Assembly: GCA_000276965.1 (NCBI GenBank)
Contig: AKKQ01000015.1
Coordinates: forward strand, 1 to 35,274
Direction: 5' to 3'
Source: Thiovulum sp. ES
GTDB taxonomy: Bacteria > Campylobacterota > Campylobacteria > Campylobacterales > Thiovulaceae
DNA: 35,274 bases
Both the position numbers and the translations under genes were made by a program. The number at the start of each line of letters is the position of its first letter. Positions within the stretch are counted from its first letter, which is position 1. Of the stretch, positions 15,776 through 23,724 are shown one piece after another. The notes beneath the pieces are model-generated. The model was not told the origin of the DNA. It searched no databases and saw only the letters and a program-made list of their open reading frames with translations.

Positions 15776-16563
15776 AAATATTTCTTCTTATTTTGCCAAT
15801 CTTTTTAAATGCTTTTGTTGAAACTGGTGAAGGAACGGCAATGTCAAAAATTGAGGCTTATAAAATTGCTGTTTCCAATGCAAAAGCAAAAGCACAACTC
15901 CGTTTAAATACACAAGTAGAAACGGAATATCAGAGTGAAAAAAGTGTTGCTGATGGAAAAGTTTCGACCGATATTTCTTTTTCCTCAAAACAAAAATCTA
16001 TCGGAATTCTGAAATTAGTTCATGTTTTTGATGAAAAAACATAATTTGAACATTACAAACAATGGACTTTTTACACAAAAAAATTAAAAGCTGAATTTAA
16101 AATCATAAAAAAAGAACGAATTGAAAAACCTAAAATTGTTCAAAAAGTAGAACCCCCAAAACAAGAAATTGTAAAAAAAGTAGAAACTCCAAAAATCAAA
16201 AAACATATAAATAATTTTAAAATAAAAGTTGATTTTCAAATCAAAAATAAATATTGGAAAAGGCTAGACAAATATATTTTAATTATTCCAGAGAATGAGT
16301 TTGAGAAACTGAAATTTTCACAATTACGATTTTCAAAAAGTGGGAGTTTGTATAAAAAGATTTCAAAATATCTTTATAAAATAGGAGATACTTTTGAAAA
16401 AAAATTAAATCGAGGAAATTATAAATTCTCTTTTTTAATGGGGAGTAGATTTTTTTTAGTGGAAACTGATGGAGAAAATACAAACTTTAGAAATTTAGAA
16501 ATTGGAAATGACTTTTCAAAAAATTTCATAATTTCTGATTCAAATTTCAGAAGTTGGAATTAA
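15772..16563 (+). pseudogene. secreted LPP20-like protein gene split by an in-frame stop
   Basis: One continuous frame of about 263 codons runs from GTG 15772 to TAA 16561-16563, broken only by a single TAA at 16042-16044. Before the stop are a signal peptide (MKIFLLILPIFLNAF) and an LPP20-like segment (GEGTAMSKIEAYKIAVSNAKAKAQ). After it the frame continues sensibly with FEHYKQWTFYTKKL, a K/P-rich linker (about residues 110-145) and a basic C-terminal domain of about 110 residues. The GTG overlaps the ZorB-like stop by four bases, so it belongs to the operon. Either a recent nonsense mutation (one base from CAA, GAA or AAA), a sequencing error, or read-through; the remaining codons look undecayed. 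LPP20 resemblance is by pattern only. Confidence 0.65.
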
Positions 16564-16565
16564 AA

Positions 16566-16583
16566 TCCCGTAAAAGAACGGGA
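16566..16583. terminator. terminator hairpin at right end of the island
   Basis: TCCCGT at 16566-16571 pairs with ACGGGA at 16578-16583 around AAAAGA and is flanked by AAAA and TATTTT, which extend the stem weakly and supply U-rich tails in both directions. It separates the rightward island operon from convergent metX. Confidence 0.6.
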
Positions 16584-16589
16584 ATATTT

Positions 16590-17690
16590 TCAATTTAAAA
16601 AATCTTCGATGAGGTGCGAAAATTTCTCAAATTCGATTAAAAATGCATCATGTCCATAATCGCTTTCAATTTCATGATATTGACAATTTTTATCTAATTT
16701 TTTCATCTCTTTCCAAATTATTTCAGATTCTTCGGGGCGAAAAAGCATATCTCCGCGAAAAGAGATTAGTTGCAAATCTGCTTTAAAAAGTGAAAGAGCT
16801 TCGGAGAGAGAACCAAAATTATTTGATAAATCAAACATATTTACAGCTTTTGAGAGATAAAGATAGGAGAGCGGGTCAAAGTTCTTGCTAAATTTTGTTC
16901 CATTGTAATCAAGATAGCTATCAACTTGAAACCGACCATTTATGTCAAAAAGTCCATCATCGTTTAGGTATTTTCTGCCAAATTTCTCTTTCATGGAGTT
17001 GTGAGAAAGGTAGCTAATATGTCCCGCCATCCGTCCAACAGCTAAACCATTTAAGCCATTTTTTTTGACCTCATCGATATTGTAATTTCCGTCGCAAAAT
17101 TGGGGGTCTCTTTTAATTGCTTCCGACACAACTCTGTTAAAAGCGATAGCCCATGGCTGTGTCGCATGAGTTGAAGCAATTGTGATGATTTTTTCGGCAA
17201 AGTTTGGAAAATCGACACCAAATTGTAACCCCTGCATTCCACCCATAGAACCGCCAATAATCGCTTTTGCTTTTCGGATTCCAAGACTCTGAAATAGTAT
17301 GTGCTGTGCCTTTACCATATCTCGAACCGTTATAACTGGAAATTTAAAACGATACTCTCTTAAATCGTAAGATGAAATTTTTGAAGTTGGCGAAGTTGAA
17401 CCAAAAATACTACCAATTACATTTGTCGCAATTACAAAATATTTCTCCGTATCAATCGCTTTTCCATCGCCAATAAGTGAATCCCACCAACCACTATTAA
17501 AAAATCTATTCTTTTCACTTTTTACAGGTTCTTGATTTCCTGTAAGTGCATGAGTTATAACAATTACATTACTTTTGTCTGAATTAAGTTTTCCGTAAGT
17601 TGTGTAGGCAATTTCGTATGGTTCTAAAATTCGACCACTCTCAAGATAGAGAGGTTTTTTAAATACTTTTTTTCCAAACTCTATTTTCAA
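16590..17690 (-). CDS. metX: homoserine O-acetyltransferase
   Basis: An alpha/beta-hydrolase-fold enzyme that transfers an acetyl group from acetyl-CoA to homoserine, the first committed step of methionine synthesis in this lineage. The nucleophile elbow is GGSMGGMQ and the catalytic histidine lies in YGHDAFLIEF close to the C terminus; THALTGNQ and the N-terminal PLYLESGRILEPYEIAY are family hallmarks. The frame extends upstream to a GTG at 17723, but TTG at 17690 has AAGGA 10 bases before it and gives the usual MKIEFGKK-type N terminus, about 366 residues. A terminator lies between ilvH and metX, so it is probably transcribed alone. The GSTSPTS stretch departs slightly from the common GSTGP. 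Confidence 0.93.
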   Translation of the reverse strand: MKIEFGKKVFKKPLYLESGRILEPYEIAYTTYGKLNSDKSNVIVITHALTGNQEPVKSEKNRFFNSGWWDSLIGDGKAIDTEKYFVIATNVIGSIFGSTSPTSKISSYDLREYRFKFPVITVRDMVKAQHILFQSLGIRKAKAIIGGSMGGMQGLQFGVDFPNFAEKIITIASTHATQPWAIAFNRVVSEAIKRDPQFCDGNYNIDEVKKNGLNGLAVGRMAGHISYLSHNSMKEKFGRKYLNDDGLFDINGRFQVDSYLDYNGTKFSKNFDPLSYLYLSKAVNMFDLSNNFGSLSEALSLFKADLQLISFRGDMLFRPEESEIIWKEMKKLDKNCQYHEIESDYGHDAFLIEFEKFSHLIEDFLN

Positions 17691-17745
17691 AAAGTGGGAT
17701 TCCTTTTTCGCGAATTTTAACACATCGCTATTTTTCAGATAATTC

Positions 17746-17765
17746 CTCCATCTTTTTTGATGGAG
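17746..17765. terminator. terminator hairpin after ilvH
   Basis: CTCCATC at 17746-17752 pairs with GATGGAG at 17759-17765 around a TTTTTT loop. It is 12 bases past the ilvH stop in the sense of transcription and precedes metX. Confidence 0.6.
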
Positions 17766-17777
17766 AAATCTAGGAAG

Positions 17778-18254
17778 CTATCTTTCGAGTGCAACAACTC
17801 CGCTTCTGATAACTTCGATTGGATTAAATCGCTCAACAGCATTTAAAAAGTATGCAACTCTTTGAGGTTCGTCTGCAACCATGCAAATAATTGCACCATC
17901 ACCAACATTTACAATTTTTCCGTTGTAAGCTCGAGCAAGTGCATCAACATCAGAAAGGCTCTCTTCAATCGGAATTTTTACAAGTGCCATCTCTTTTTCA
18001 ACAAAGTCATCTCTCTCAACAACTTTCATAACTGGAATCAATTTGTTCAACTGCTTCTCAATTTGTGTTACGGTTTTACAATCTCCATAAGTTTCAATTG
18101 TGAGTCGAGAAAGATTATCTTTGTTTGGAATTGGTGCAACAGTCAAAGACTCAATATTGTATCCACGACCAGCAAAAAGTCCAGAAATACGAGCTAAAAC
18201 ACTTGACTCATTTACAACAATTACCGAAATTATGTGTCTGTCTTGTCGATTCAT
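17778..18254 (-). CDS. ilvH: acetolactate synthase small (regulatory) subunit
   Basis: A 158-residue IlvH/IlvN-type subunit. The N-terminal ACT domain opens with RHIISVIVVNESSVLARISGLFAGRGYNIESLTV, shown here by its parts: VNESSVLARISGLF and GRGYNIESL; these residues bind the feedback inhibitor valine in known enzymes. The C-terminal half (ERDDFVEKEMALVKI onwards) is the second ACT-like domain that contacts the catalytic subunit. It raises activity of IlvB and makes it sensitive to branched-chain amino acids. Length is normal. The ATG overlaps the ilvB stop by four bases (ATGA), so the subunits are made by coupled translation. Confidence 0.96.
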   Translation of the reverse strand: MNRQDRHIISVIVVNESSVLARISGLFAGRGYNIESLTVAPIPNKDNLSRLTIETYGDCKTVTQIEKQLNKLIPVMKVVERDDFVEKEMALVKIPIEESLSDVDALARAYNGKIVNVGDGAIICMVADEPQRVAYFLNAVERFNPIEVIRSGVVALER

Positions 18255-19948
18255 TTTGTACCTCCACTTTGTCGTAACATCATATTGAAAAGAGAACCAC
18301 CAGCAGGAACCATTGGCATAACATTTTCACGACGATCAACTTTTACATCAATAAGGGCAACAACATTTTTTTCAACAGCATCTTTTAAAGCTTTTTGGAA
18401 ATCTTCCATTGTGCTAACTCGATATCCAACTCCACCAAAACTCTCAACAAGTTTTACAAAATCTGGCTGAACACTCAAGTCTGTTTCAGAGAGTCTGTCA
18501 TCATAAAATAGTGTTTGCCACTGCCGAACCATTCCCAAGAAGTTGTTGTTCAAAATAACATTCACAACTGGTAATTTATATTCAACTGCTGTCATCAATT
18601 CCTGAATATTCATCAAAATTGAACCGTCGCCTGTAATATTGATTGAAACTTTGTCAGGAGTTCCAGCTTTTACACCAAGAGCAGCAGGAAAACCAAATCC
18701 CATTGTTCCTAATCCACCAGAAGTATTGAATTGTCGTGGTCGAGAAAATGGATAGAATTGAGCAGACCACATTTGGTGCTGACCAACATCTGTTGAAATA
18801 TTCGCATTATCTCCAAGGATTTTTCCGATTTCCTCAATTACTTCTTGCGGTTTTAGAACCTCATCGCCTTTTTCATAATCAAGTGGGTGAAGATTGTCAT
18901 TGTTTGTAATTGACTCTCTCCAATCCGCAAAATTTTCAGGTTTGATTTCAGTTAAAAGTGGCAGGATGTCTTTTAAAACAGAATGCAAATCTCCAATAAT
19001 TGGATAATCAACTTCTACAAGTTTATCAACTGAACTCGGATCAATATCAACATGAATGATTTTTGCATGTTTTGCAAACTCTGAAAGTTTTCCTGTAACA
19101 CGGTCGTCAAATCTTGGACCAAAAGAGATCAATAAATCAGCTTCACTCATTGCAATATTTGCCGCATAGCTACCGTGCATTCCAACCATCGAAATCAATA
19201 GTGGATTTTCCGCACCCATAACTCCACGAGCCATAAGAGTCTCTACCGCAGGAATTCCCGTTTTTTCCGCAATTTCCCGAACTAAATCCGCAGAATTTGA
19301 TTGAACAATTCCCCCACCTAAATATAGAAGTGGTCGTTTCGCCTCTTTGATTGCATTCACAGCACTTTTGATTTTCTCAATACTGCCTTTGTAAGCAGGA
19401 TTATAAGTTGGAATTTTCACCTCATCAGGATAGTGAAACTCTGCAATTTGTGCTGTAACATCTTTTGGAATGTCAATATGAACTGGTCCAGGTCTTCCTG
19501 TTTTTGCAATATGAAATGCCTCTTTGAAAATTCTCGGTAAATCTTTTGCATCTGTAACAAGATAATTGTGTTTCGTACAAGCCCGACTAATTCCAACAGC
19601 ATCAATTTCCTGAAATGCATCTGTCCCAATTAGAGTCATTGGAACTTGTCCAGAAATCACAACAATCGGCACAGAATCCATGTAAGCATCTGCCAAGCCT
19701 GTTACCGCATTTGTAAATCCAGGTCCGCTTGTTACAACAGCAACACCGACTTTTCCAGTAGCTTTTGCAAATCCTTCCGCTGCATGTATTGATGCCTGTT
19801 CATGTCTTGTCAAAACATGCTTAATATCATCTTGTTTATAGAACTCATCATAAACATTCATGATAGCTCCACCTGGGTAACCAAAGATTGTATCTACACC
19901 CTCTTTTCGGAGTGCTTCAACAACCATCTTTGAACCACTTATTTTCAC
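18251..19948 (-). CDS. ilvB: acetolactate synthase large (catalytic) subunit
   Basis: A 565-residue thiamine-diphosphate enzyme joining two pyruvates to acetolactate (valine/leucine), or pyruvate and 2-oxobutyrate for isoleucine. The catalytic glutamate is in TRHEQASIHAAEGFAKATG; the FAD/central domain follows (SFGPRFDDRVTGKL), and the ThDP motif begins GDGSILMNIQELMTAVEY and ends NNNFLGMVRQWQ. Length is normal. The GTG start at 19948 has AGGAGG 5-6 bases upstream; that Shine-Dalgarno lies inside the palindrome AGGAGCCTCCT (19949-19959). No leader peptide rich in branched-chain codons is visible, so classical attenuation is unlikely. ilvH follows with overlap. Confidence 0.97.
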   Translation of the reverse strand: MKISGSKMVVEALRKEGVDTIFGYPGGAIMNVYDEFYKQDDIKHVLTRHEQASIHAAEGFAKATGKVGVAVVTSGPGFTNAVTGLADAYMDSVPIVVISGQVPMTLIGTDAFQEIDAVGISRACTKHNYLVTDAKDLPRIFKEAFHIAKTGRPGPVHIDIPKDVTAQIAEFHYPDEVKIPTYNPAYKGSIEKIKSAVNAIKEAKRPLLYLGGGIVQSNSADLVREIAEKTGIPAVETLMARGVMGAENPLLISMVGMHGSYAANIAMSEADLLISFGPRFDDRVTGKLSEFAKHAKIIHVDIDPSSVDKLVEVDYPIIGDLHSVLKDILPLLTEIKPENFADWRESITNNDNLHPLDYEKGDEVLKPQEVIEEIGKILGDNANISTDVGQHQMWSAQFYPFSRPRQFNTSGGLGTMGFGFPAALGVKAGTPDKVSINITGDGSILMNIQELMTAVEYKLPVVNVILNNNFLGMVRQWQTLFYDDRLSETDLSVQPDFVKLVESFGGVGYRVSTMEDFQKALKDAVEKNVVALIDVKVDRRENVMPMVPAGGSLFNMMLRQSGGTK

Positions 19949-19991
19949 AGGAGCCTCCTATATAATTTTTTTTTCTACAAATAGTTTTGAA

Positions 19992-19997
19992 ATTATA
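19992..19997 (-). promoter_or_regulatory. candidate -10 box of the ilvBH promoter
   Basis: On the minus strand the hexamer is TATAAT (preceded by TAC), 44 bases before the ilvB GTG. The surrounding sequence is A/T-rich with no clear -35, as is normal for Campylobacterota promoters. Confidence 0.45.
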
Positions 19998-20095
19998 GTA
20001 AATAGAGTATCGACAAAAATTAATTTTCTCTCTTTGTGTAAAAATTTAATAAAAAACTATTTTGATAAACTTACTAGAAATTACGGAAAGGGTTC

Positions 20096-21133
20096 ATGGA
20101 AAATCAAGAAACACAATTAAATGACATGTTTAAAGAGAAACTTAACAACATGTCAATGCCCGAAAAAATTGCAATTCTTTTATTACAAGTAAATGATGAT
20201 TTGACCTCATCGGTATTAAAATCTATGAAGCTTGATACAGTTGCGGATATTTCAAAATTTATTGTTGGTTCAAAATCTATTGAAAAAGGTCTTGCGACGG
20301 CTGTGCTACAAGAGTTCATGGCGATATTTCAATCAAATCAATATATTAGTTCTGGTGGAATTGAGTATGCTTCGGAGCTTCTTCACAAAATTTTTGAGCC
20401 TGAAGATGCTAAATCTATTATTGATAAACTCTCGAAAACAATGAGTGGTAATCAGAACTTTAGCTACATCACTAAAATTAAACCACAACAACTTGCCGAC
20501 TTTATTATTAATGAGCATCCACAAACTATCGCCTTGATTCTCGCACACATGGACCCTGTTTCTGCTGCGGATACAATCTCTCTTTTCCCTGAAGATTTAA
20601 TGTCGGAGGTCTCAATGAGAATGGCAAATCTTGGTGATATTTCTCCATCAATTATCAAAAGAGTTTCTACTGTTCTTGAAACAAAACTCGAGTCTCTCGC
20701 TTCTTACAAAGTCGAGGTTGGTGGTCCAAGAGCTGTTGCTGACATCTTTAACCGACTTGGTCGAGCTTCTAAAACTACTCTTGCTCACATCGAATCTAAA
20801 GATGAAGACCTCGCTTCTTCTATTAAAGAGATGATGTTCACTTTCGAGGATGTTGTTACTCTTGATAACTTCTCAATCCGTGAAATTCTCAAAGAGATTG
20901 ATGAAGAGGACTTAAAACTCTCTTACAAAGGTGCGAACGACGAATTGAAAGAGAAAATTCTTGGAAATATGTCCACTCGACAAAGAGTATCATTTGAGGA
21001 AGAGATGACTTTTGTTGGTGCTGTTAAAGTAAAAGATGTTGAAAATGCTCAGCGAAAAATCGTTGATATTGTTCAAAGGCTTGTTGATACTGGTAAAATA
21101 CAACTTGCTGATAATGATGAAATGATTGATTAA
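20096..21133 (+). CDS. fliG: flagellar motor switch protein FliG
   Basis: A 345-residue rotor protein of the flagellar C-ring, on which the stator acts and which, with FliM and FliN, sets rotation direction. N-terminal domain residues 15-110 (MSMPEKIAILLLQVNDD) bind the MS ring. The middle domain has the EHPQTIALILAHMDP signature near residue 145 (EHPQ motif binding FliM). The C-terminal domain has the MFTFEDVV flexible loop and the charged torque helix (FSIREILKEIDEEDLKLSYKGA). AAAGGG precedes the ATG. Gene order around it is not a flagellar operon. A GACCTCATCG word lies at 20203-20212 encoding TSS. Confidence 0.97.
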   Translation: MENQETQLNDMFKEKLNNMSMPEKIAILLLQVNDDLTSSVLKSMKLDTVADISKFIVGSKSIEKGLATAVLQEFMAIFQSNQYISSGGIEYASELLHKIFEPEDAKSIIDKLSKTMSGNQNFSYITKIKPQQLADFIINEHPQTIALILAHMDPVSAADTISLFPEDLMSEVSMRMANLGDISPSIIKRVSTVLETKLESLASYKVEVGGPRAVADIFNRLGRASKTTLAHIESKDEDLASSIKEMMFTFEDVVTLDNFSIREILKEIDEEDLKLSYKGANDELKEKILGNMSTRQRVSFEEEMTFVGAVKVKDVENAQRKIVDIVQRLVDTGKIQLADNDEMID

Positions 21134-21138
21134 TTTCC

Positions 21139-21160
21139 TTGCTCTGAGTTTTCAGAGCAA
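21139..21160 (+). terminator. terminator hairpin after fliG
   Basis: TTGCTCTGA at 21139-21147 pairs perfectly with TCAGAGCAA at 21152-21160 around a GTTT loop, five bases beyond the fliG stop. The remaining 200 bases up to the next start are A/T-rich; a TATAAA at 21335-21340 close to the GTG is a possible -10, otherwise I see nothing there. Confidence 0.65.
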
Positions 21161-21357
21161 CCCCACAAAATCGAATTCCTACTGTTTCCAAAGTGTTATA
21201 CAAAAAGCATAGAATTTTTATATTAACAAGCTTTGTTTTGATTTATTTTTAAGTTTAGAAAAGCTTTTCTTAAGTATTCTTTTCTTATTCTATATCTAAA
21301 GCTATTCGCTTTTAACTTTGTCAAGCAAAGTAAATATAAATTTTTTAAGGTTTTTTT

Positions 21358-22905
21358 GTGAGTATTTTTAACTATAAACTTTCAAACACACTTGCAACAA
21401 TTATGTTTGGAACTGCTCTAACTTTTACAGGTTGTGGTTCTGACGATGACGATGATACAACTCCAACAACAGAAGTAGAAACTGGTGAAAATACAGAAGT
21501 AGAAACTGGTGAAAACACAGAAGTAGAAACTGGTGAAAACACAGAAGTAGAAACTGGTGAAAACACAGAAGTAGAAACTGGTGAAAATACAGAAGTAGAA
21601 ACTGGTGAAAACACAGAAGTAGAAACTGGTGAAAATACAGAAGTAGAAACTGGTGAAAATACAGAAGTAGAAACTGGTGAAAATACAGAAACAGAAACTG
21701 AAGTAGAAACTGGTGAAAATACAGAAACAGAAACTGAAATTTCTTCAAATGGATATGAATTTTCACAAACAGCTATTCAAAATGTTTCTGGAGAAATCAC
21801 AGAAGATACAACTTGGACAAATGATAAAGTTTGGCAACTTAGTGGTTCTGTAAATGTTATCGCTCCCGCTGTTCTTACAATTGAAGCTGGAACAGTCGTT
21901 ACAGGTGCAAATGGTGCTGACTATCTTGCAATTAATACTGGTGCAAAAATTCATGCTGAGGGAACAGCTGAATCCCCAATTATCTTTACATCTCTTCAAG
22001 ATTTAGCGGGTCAAGGTGCTGTTAGTCAATGGGGTGGATTGACAATTCTTGGAAATGCACAAAGTAATAAAGGAACTTCAGTTTATGAAGCTGGGACACA
22101 AAATTTTGCTAGTGAAAGTGCCGATGCAAACGGAGAGAGTAGCGGTGTTCTTAAATATGTTCAAATCAAATATACTGGTTTTGAAGTAGAGGCTGACAAA
22201 GAGTTAAACGGTCTCTCTCTTGCGGGTGTTGGTTCAGGCACAGAAATTGATCATATTGAAGTTTATGTTGGTGGAGATGATGGTATCGAACTTTGGGGCG
22301 GAACTGCAAATCTTTCTCATGTAGCTATTATTGGAGCTGGTGATGATTCACTTGATTGGACAGATGGTTGGACAGGAACAGCAGATCATGTTTATATCCA
22401 CCAAACTGAAAATGTTACTTCGGACGATCCAAGAGGAATCGAAGCAGATAGCAATGGAGACAATCCAACACTAGAGCCTATTTCAAATCCAACAATTTCA
22501 AATATGACAATTGTCGCTGATGATGAAAATGCTCAGCAGGGAATTCTTTTAAGAAGAGGAACAAGTGCTTCGATTTCAAACTCAATTGTTGTTGGAAGTA
22601 GAGAAAAATCTTGTCTTGAGTTTCGAGACTCGGCAACTTTAGATACACAACCAATTTTTGAAAATGTTGTTCTTGGTGGTGGTTGTTCTGCTCATTTTGG
22701 CGGAGATGATGGTGTAGAAGCTGATGGTGTTCAAAATCAATTTGAAGCTGGAACAAACAACTCTGTTTCCGATGAGGTCGATCCAATGGCAATTGCTCAA
22801 TCTTATGAAGGAGATGATTATATTGGTGCTTTCGATCCAAATGCTGAAAGCAAATGGACAGACGGCTGGACTCACGAATTTATTCAACCAAAATTCGTTC
22901 AATAA
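21358..22905 (+). CDS. repeat-bearing beta-helix surface lipoprotein
   Basis: A 515-residue protein beginning at GTG 21358 (AAGG upstream). The signal ends in a lipobox (LTFTGC at C26), followed by an Asp run and then ten copies of the octapeptide EVETGENT (residues 39-122), an acidic, probably extended stalk. From about residue 130 to the end is a right-handed parallel beta-helix-like domain with repeated short turns: APAVLTIEAGTVVTG, WGGLTILGNAQ, LKYVQIKYTG, IDHIEVYVGGDDGIELWGG and a matching later set. The C terminus (YIGAFDP...WTDGWTHEF) is a conserved end seen in outer-surface proteins of this sort. It lies directly before the TonB operon, so an outer-membrane uptake or surface role linked to it is plausible, but unproven. 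Confidence 0.75.
   Translation: MSIFNYKLSNTLATIMFGTALTFTGCGSDDDDDTTPTTEVETGENTEVETGENTEVETGENTEVETGENTEVETGENTEVETGENTEVETGENTEVETGENTEVETGENTETETEVETGENTETETEISSNGYEFSQTAIQNVSGEITEDTTWTNDKVWQLSGSVNVIAPAVLTIEAGTVVTGANGADYLAINTGAKIHAEGTAESPIIFTSLQDLAGQGAVSQWGGLTILGNAQSNKGTSVYEAGTQNFASESADANGESSGVLKYVQIKYTGFEVEADKELNGLSLAGVGSGTEIDHIEVYVGGDDGIELWGGTANLSHVAIIGAGDDSLDWTDGWTGTADHVYIHQTENVTSDDPRGIEADSNGDNPTLEPISNPTISNMTIVADDENAQQGILLRRGTSASISNSIVVGSREKSCLEFRDSATLDTQPIFENVVLGGGCSAHFGGDDGVEADGVQNQFEAGTNNSVSDEVDPMAIAQSYEGDDYIGAFDPNAESKWTDGWTHEFIQPKFVQ
21472..21723 (+). repeat. ten 24-bp in-frame tandem repeats (EVETGENT)
   Basis: Nine contiguous 24-bp units of GAAGTAGAAACTGGTGAAAA plus TACA or CACA, then a 12-bp ETET insertion and a tenth unit. 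Units differ essentially only by AAT versus AAC in the asparagine codon, so the array is recent and prone to copy-number change. Each change adds or removes eight residues without frameshift. Confidence 0.95.
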
Positions 22906-22920
22906 TTATAAAATTCTAAC

Positions 22921-22941
22921 TTGGGGGATATTTTCCCCCGA
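22921..22941 (+). terminator. hairpin between beta-helix lipoprotein and TonB operon
   Basis: GGGGGA at 22923-22928 pairs with TCCCCC at 22934-22939, extended by weak pairs on each side. It is 17 bases past the lipoprotein stop and 27 before the DUF3450 gene, so it may partly terminate or set relative expression of the operon. Confidence 0.55.
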
Positions 22942-22968
22942 AATCAAAAAATATTTTAAAGGTAATTA

Positions 22969-23724
22969 ATGTTTCATAGATTGTTTCTTTCCTCTGTTGT
23001 GGCTGGAACTCTTTCATTGTCGTTATCGGCAAGTTCTATCGAAAATCTTGCAGAAGAGCTTGTAAAGTTACGAGCTGAAGTGGAGAGACTTCACGAAGAT
23101 GTTGATACAGAAAAAGAGAGTTTTAAAATGAAATTTAAATCTCTGCAAATGCAAAAAACGGAATTAGAAGCTAATATCCGAAGAGAAGAGACAAGAATTC
23201 AAAATTTAAAACTCAATTTAGATAAAGCAAAAGAAGAGAACACAAAAAGAGTGGAAGATAGTCAAAATTTACAACCTCTTGCTCTTGAAACTATTGAGGA
23301 TTTAAAGGGAACTCTACGACAAACTTTACCTTTTAAAGTCAAAGAGAGAGAGAGTGCGATTAAAGATTTAGAGTCTTTAATTCTTTCAAATGCAATTGCT
23401 CCAGAGAGTGCATTAAATAAAATTTGGTCTTTTATCGAAGACGAAATTAGTCTTACAAAAACAAATACAATTCACAAACAGACTATTCATATTGATGGTG
23501 AAGATAAACTTGTTGATGTTGCAAAAATTGGAATGATGATGCTTTTCTTTAAAACAAATGAAGATAAAACAGGATACTTGAAACCAGATAGAAGTGGATA
23601 CTCATATGCTAAAAATGAAGATGAGGAAAAACTTATTTTGAATCTTTTCGATTCAATAAAAAAAGGTATCCGAACAGGATATTTTCAAATTCCAAACAAA
23701 CTTAATACTGGGAGAAATCACTAA
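22969..23724 (+). CDS. DUF3450 family periplasmic coiled-coil protein of a TonB system
   Basis: A 251-residue exported protein with a signal peptide (cleavage near LSASS) and a long coiled coil over about residues 25-100 (VKLRAEVERLHEDVDTEKES and following heptads), then a globular C-terminal half. DUF3450 proteins are typically encoded just ahead of an ExbB pair, ExbD and TonB, exactly the order here, and are thought to assist the TonB2-type energiser. Its stop overlaps the next ATG by one base (TAATG). Function within the complex is not established. Confidence 0.82.
   Translation: MFHRLFLSSVVAGTLSLSLSASSIENLAEELVKLRAEVERLHEDVDTEKESFKMKFKSLQMQKTELEANIRREETRIQNLKLNLDKAKEENTKRVEDSQNLQPLALETIEDLKGTLRQTLPFKVKERESAIKDLESLILSNAIAPESALNKIWSFIEDEISLTKTNTIHKQTIHIDGEDKLVDVAKIGMMMLFFKTNEDKTGYLKPDRSGYSYAKNEDEEKLILNLFDSIKKGIRTGYFQIPNKLNTGRNH

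Noticed and set aside
16348-16563. Independent small gene
   Set aside because: It is in the same frame as the GTG-started gene at 15772 and begins mid-domain; better explained as the downstream part of a gene split by one stop codon.
21472-21723. 24-bp repeat array resembling CRISPR or a plasmid iteron
   Set aside because: No spacers; units are in frame within a lipoprotein and translate to EVETGENT. Long minus-strand open frames there are by-products of the repeat.
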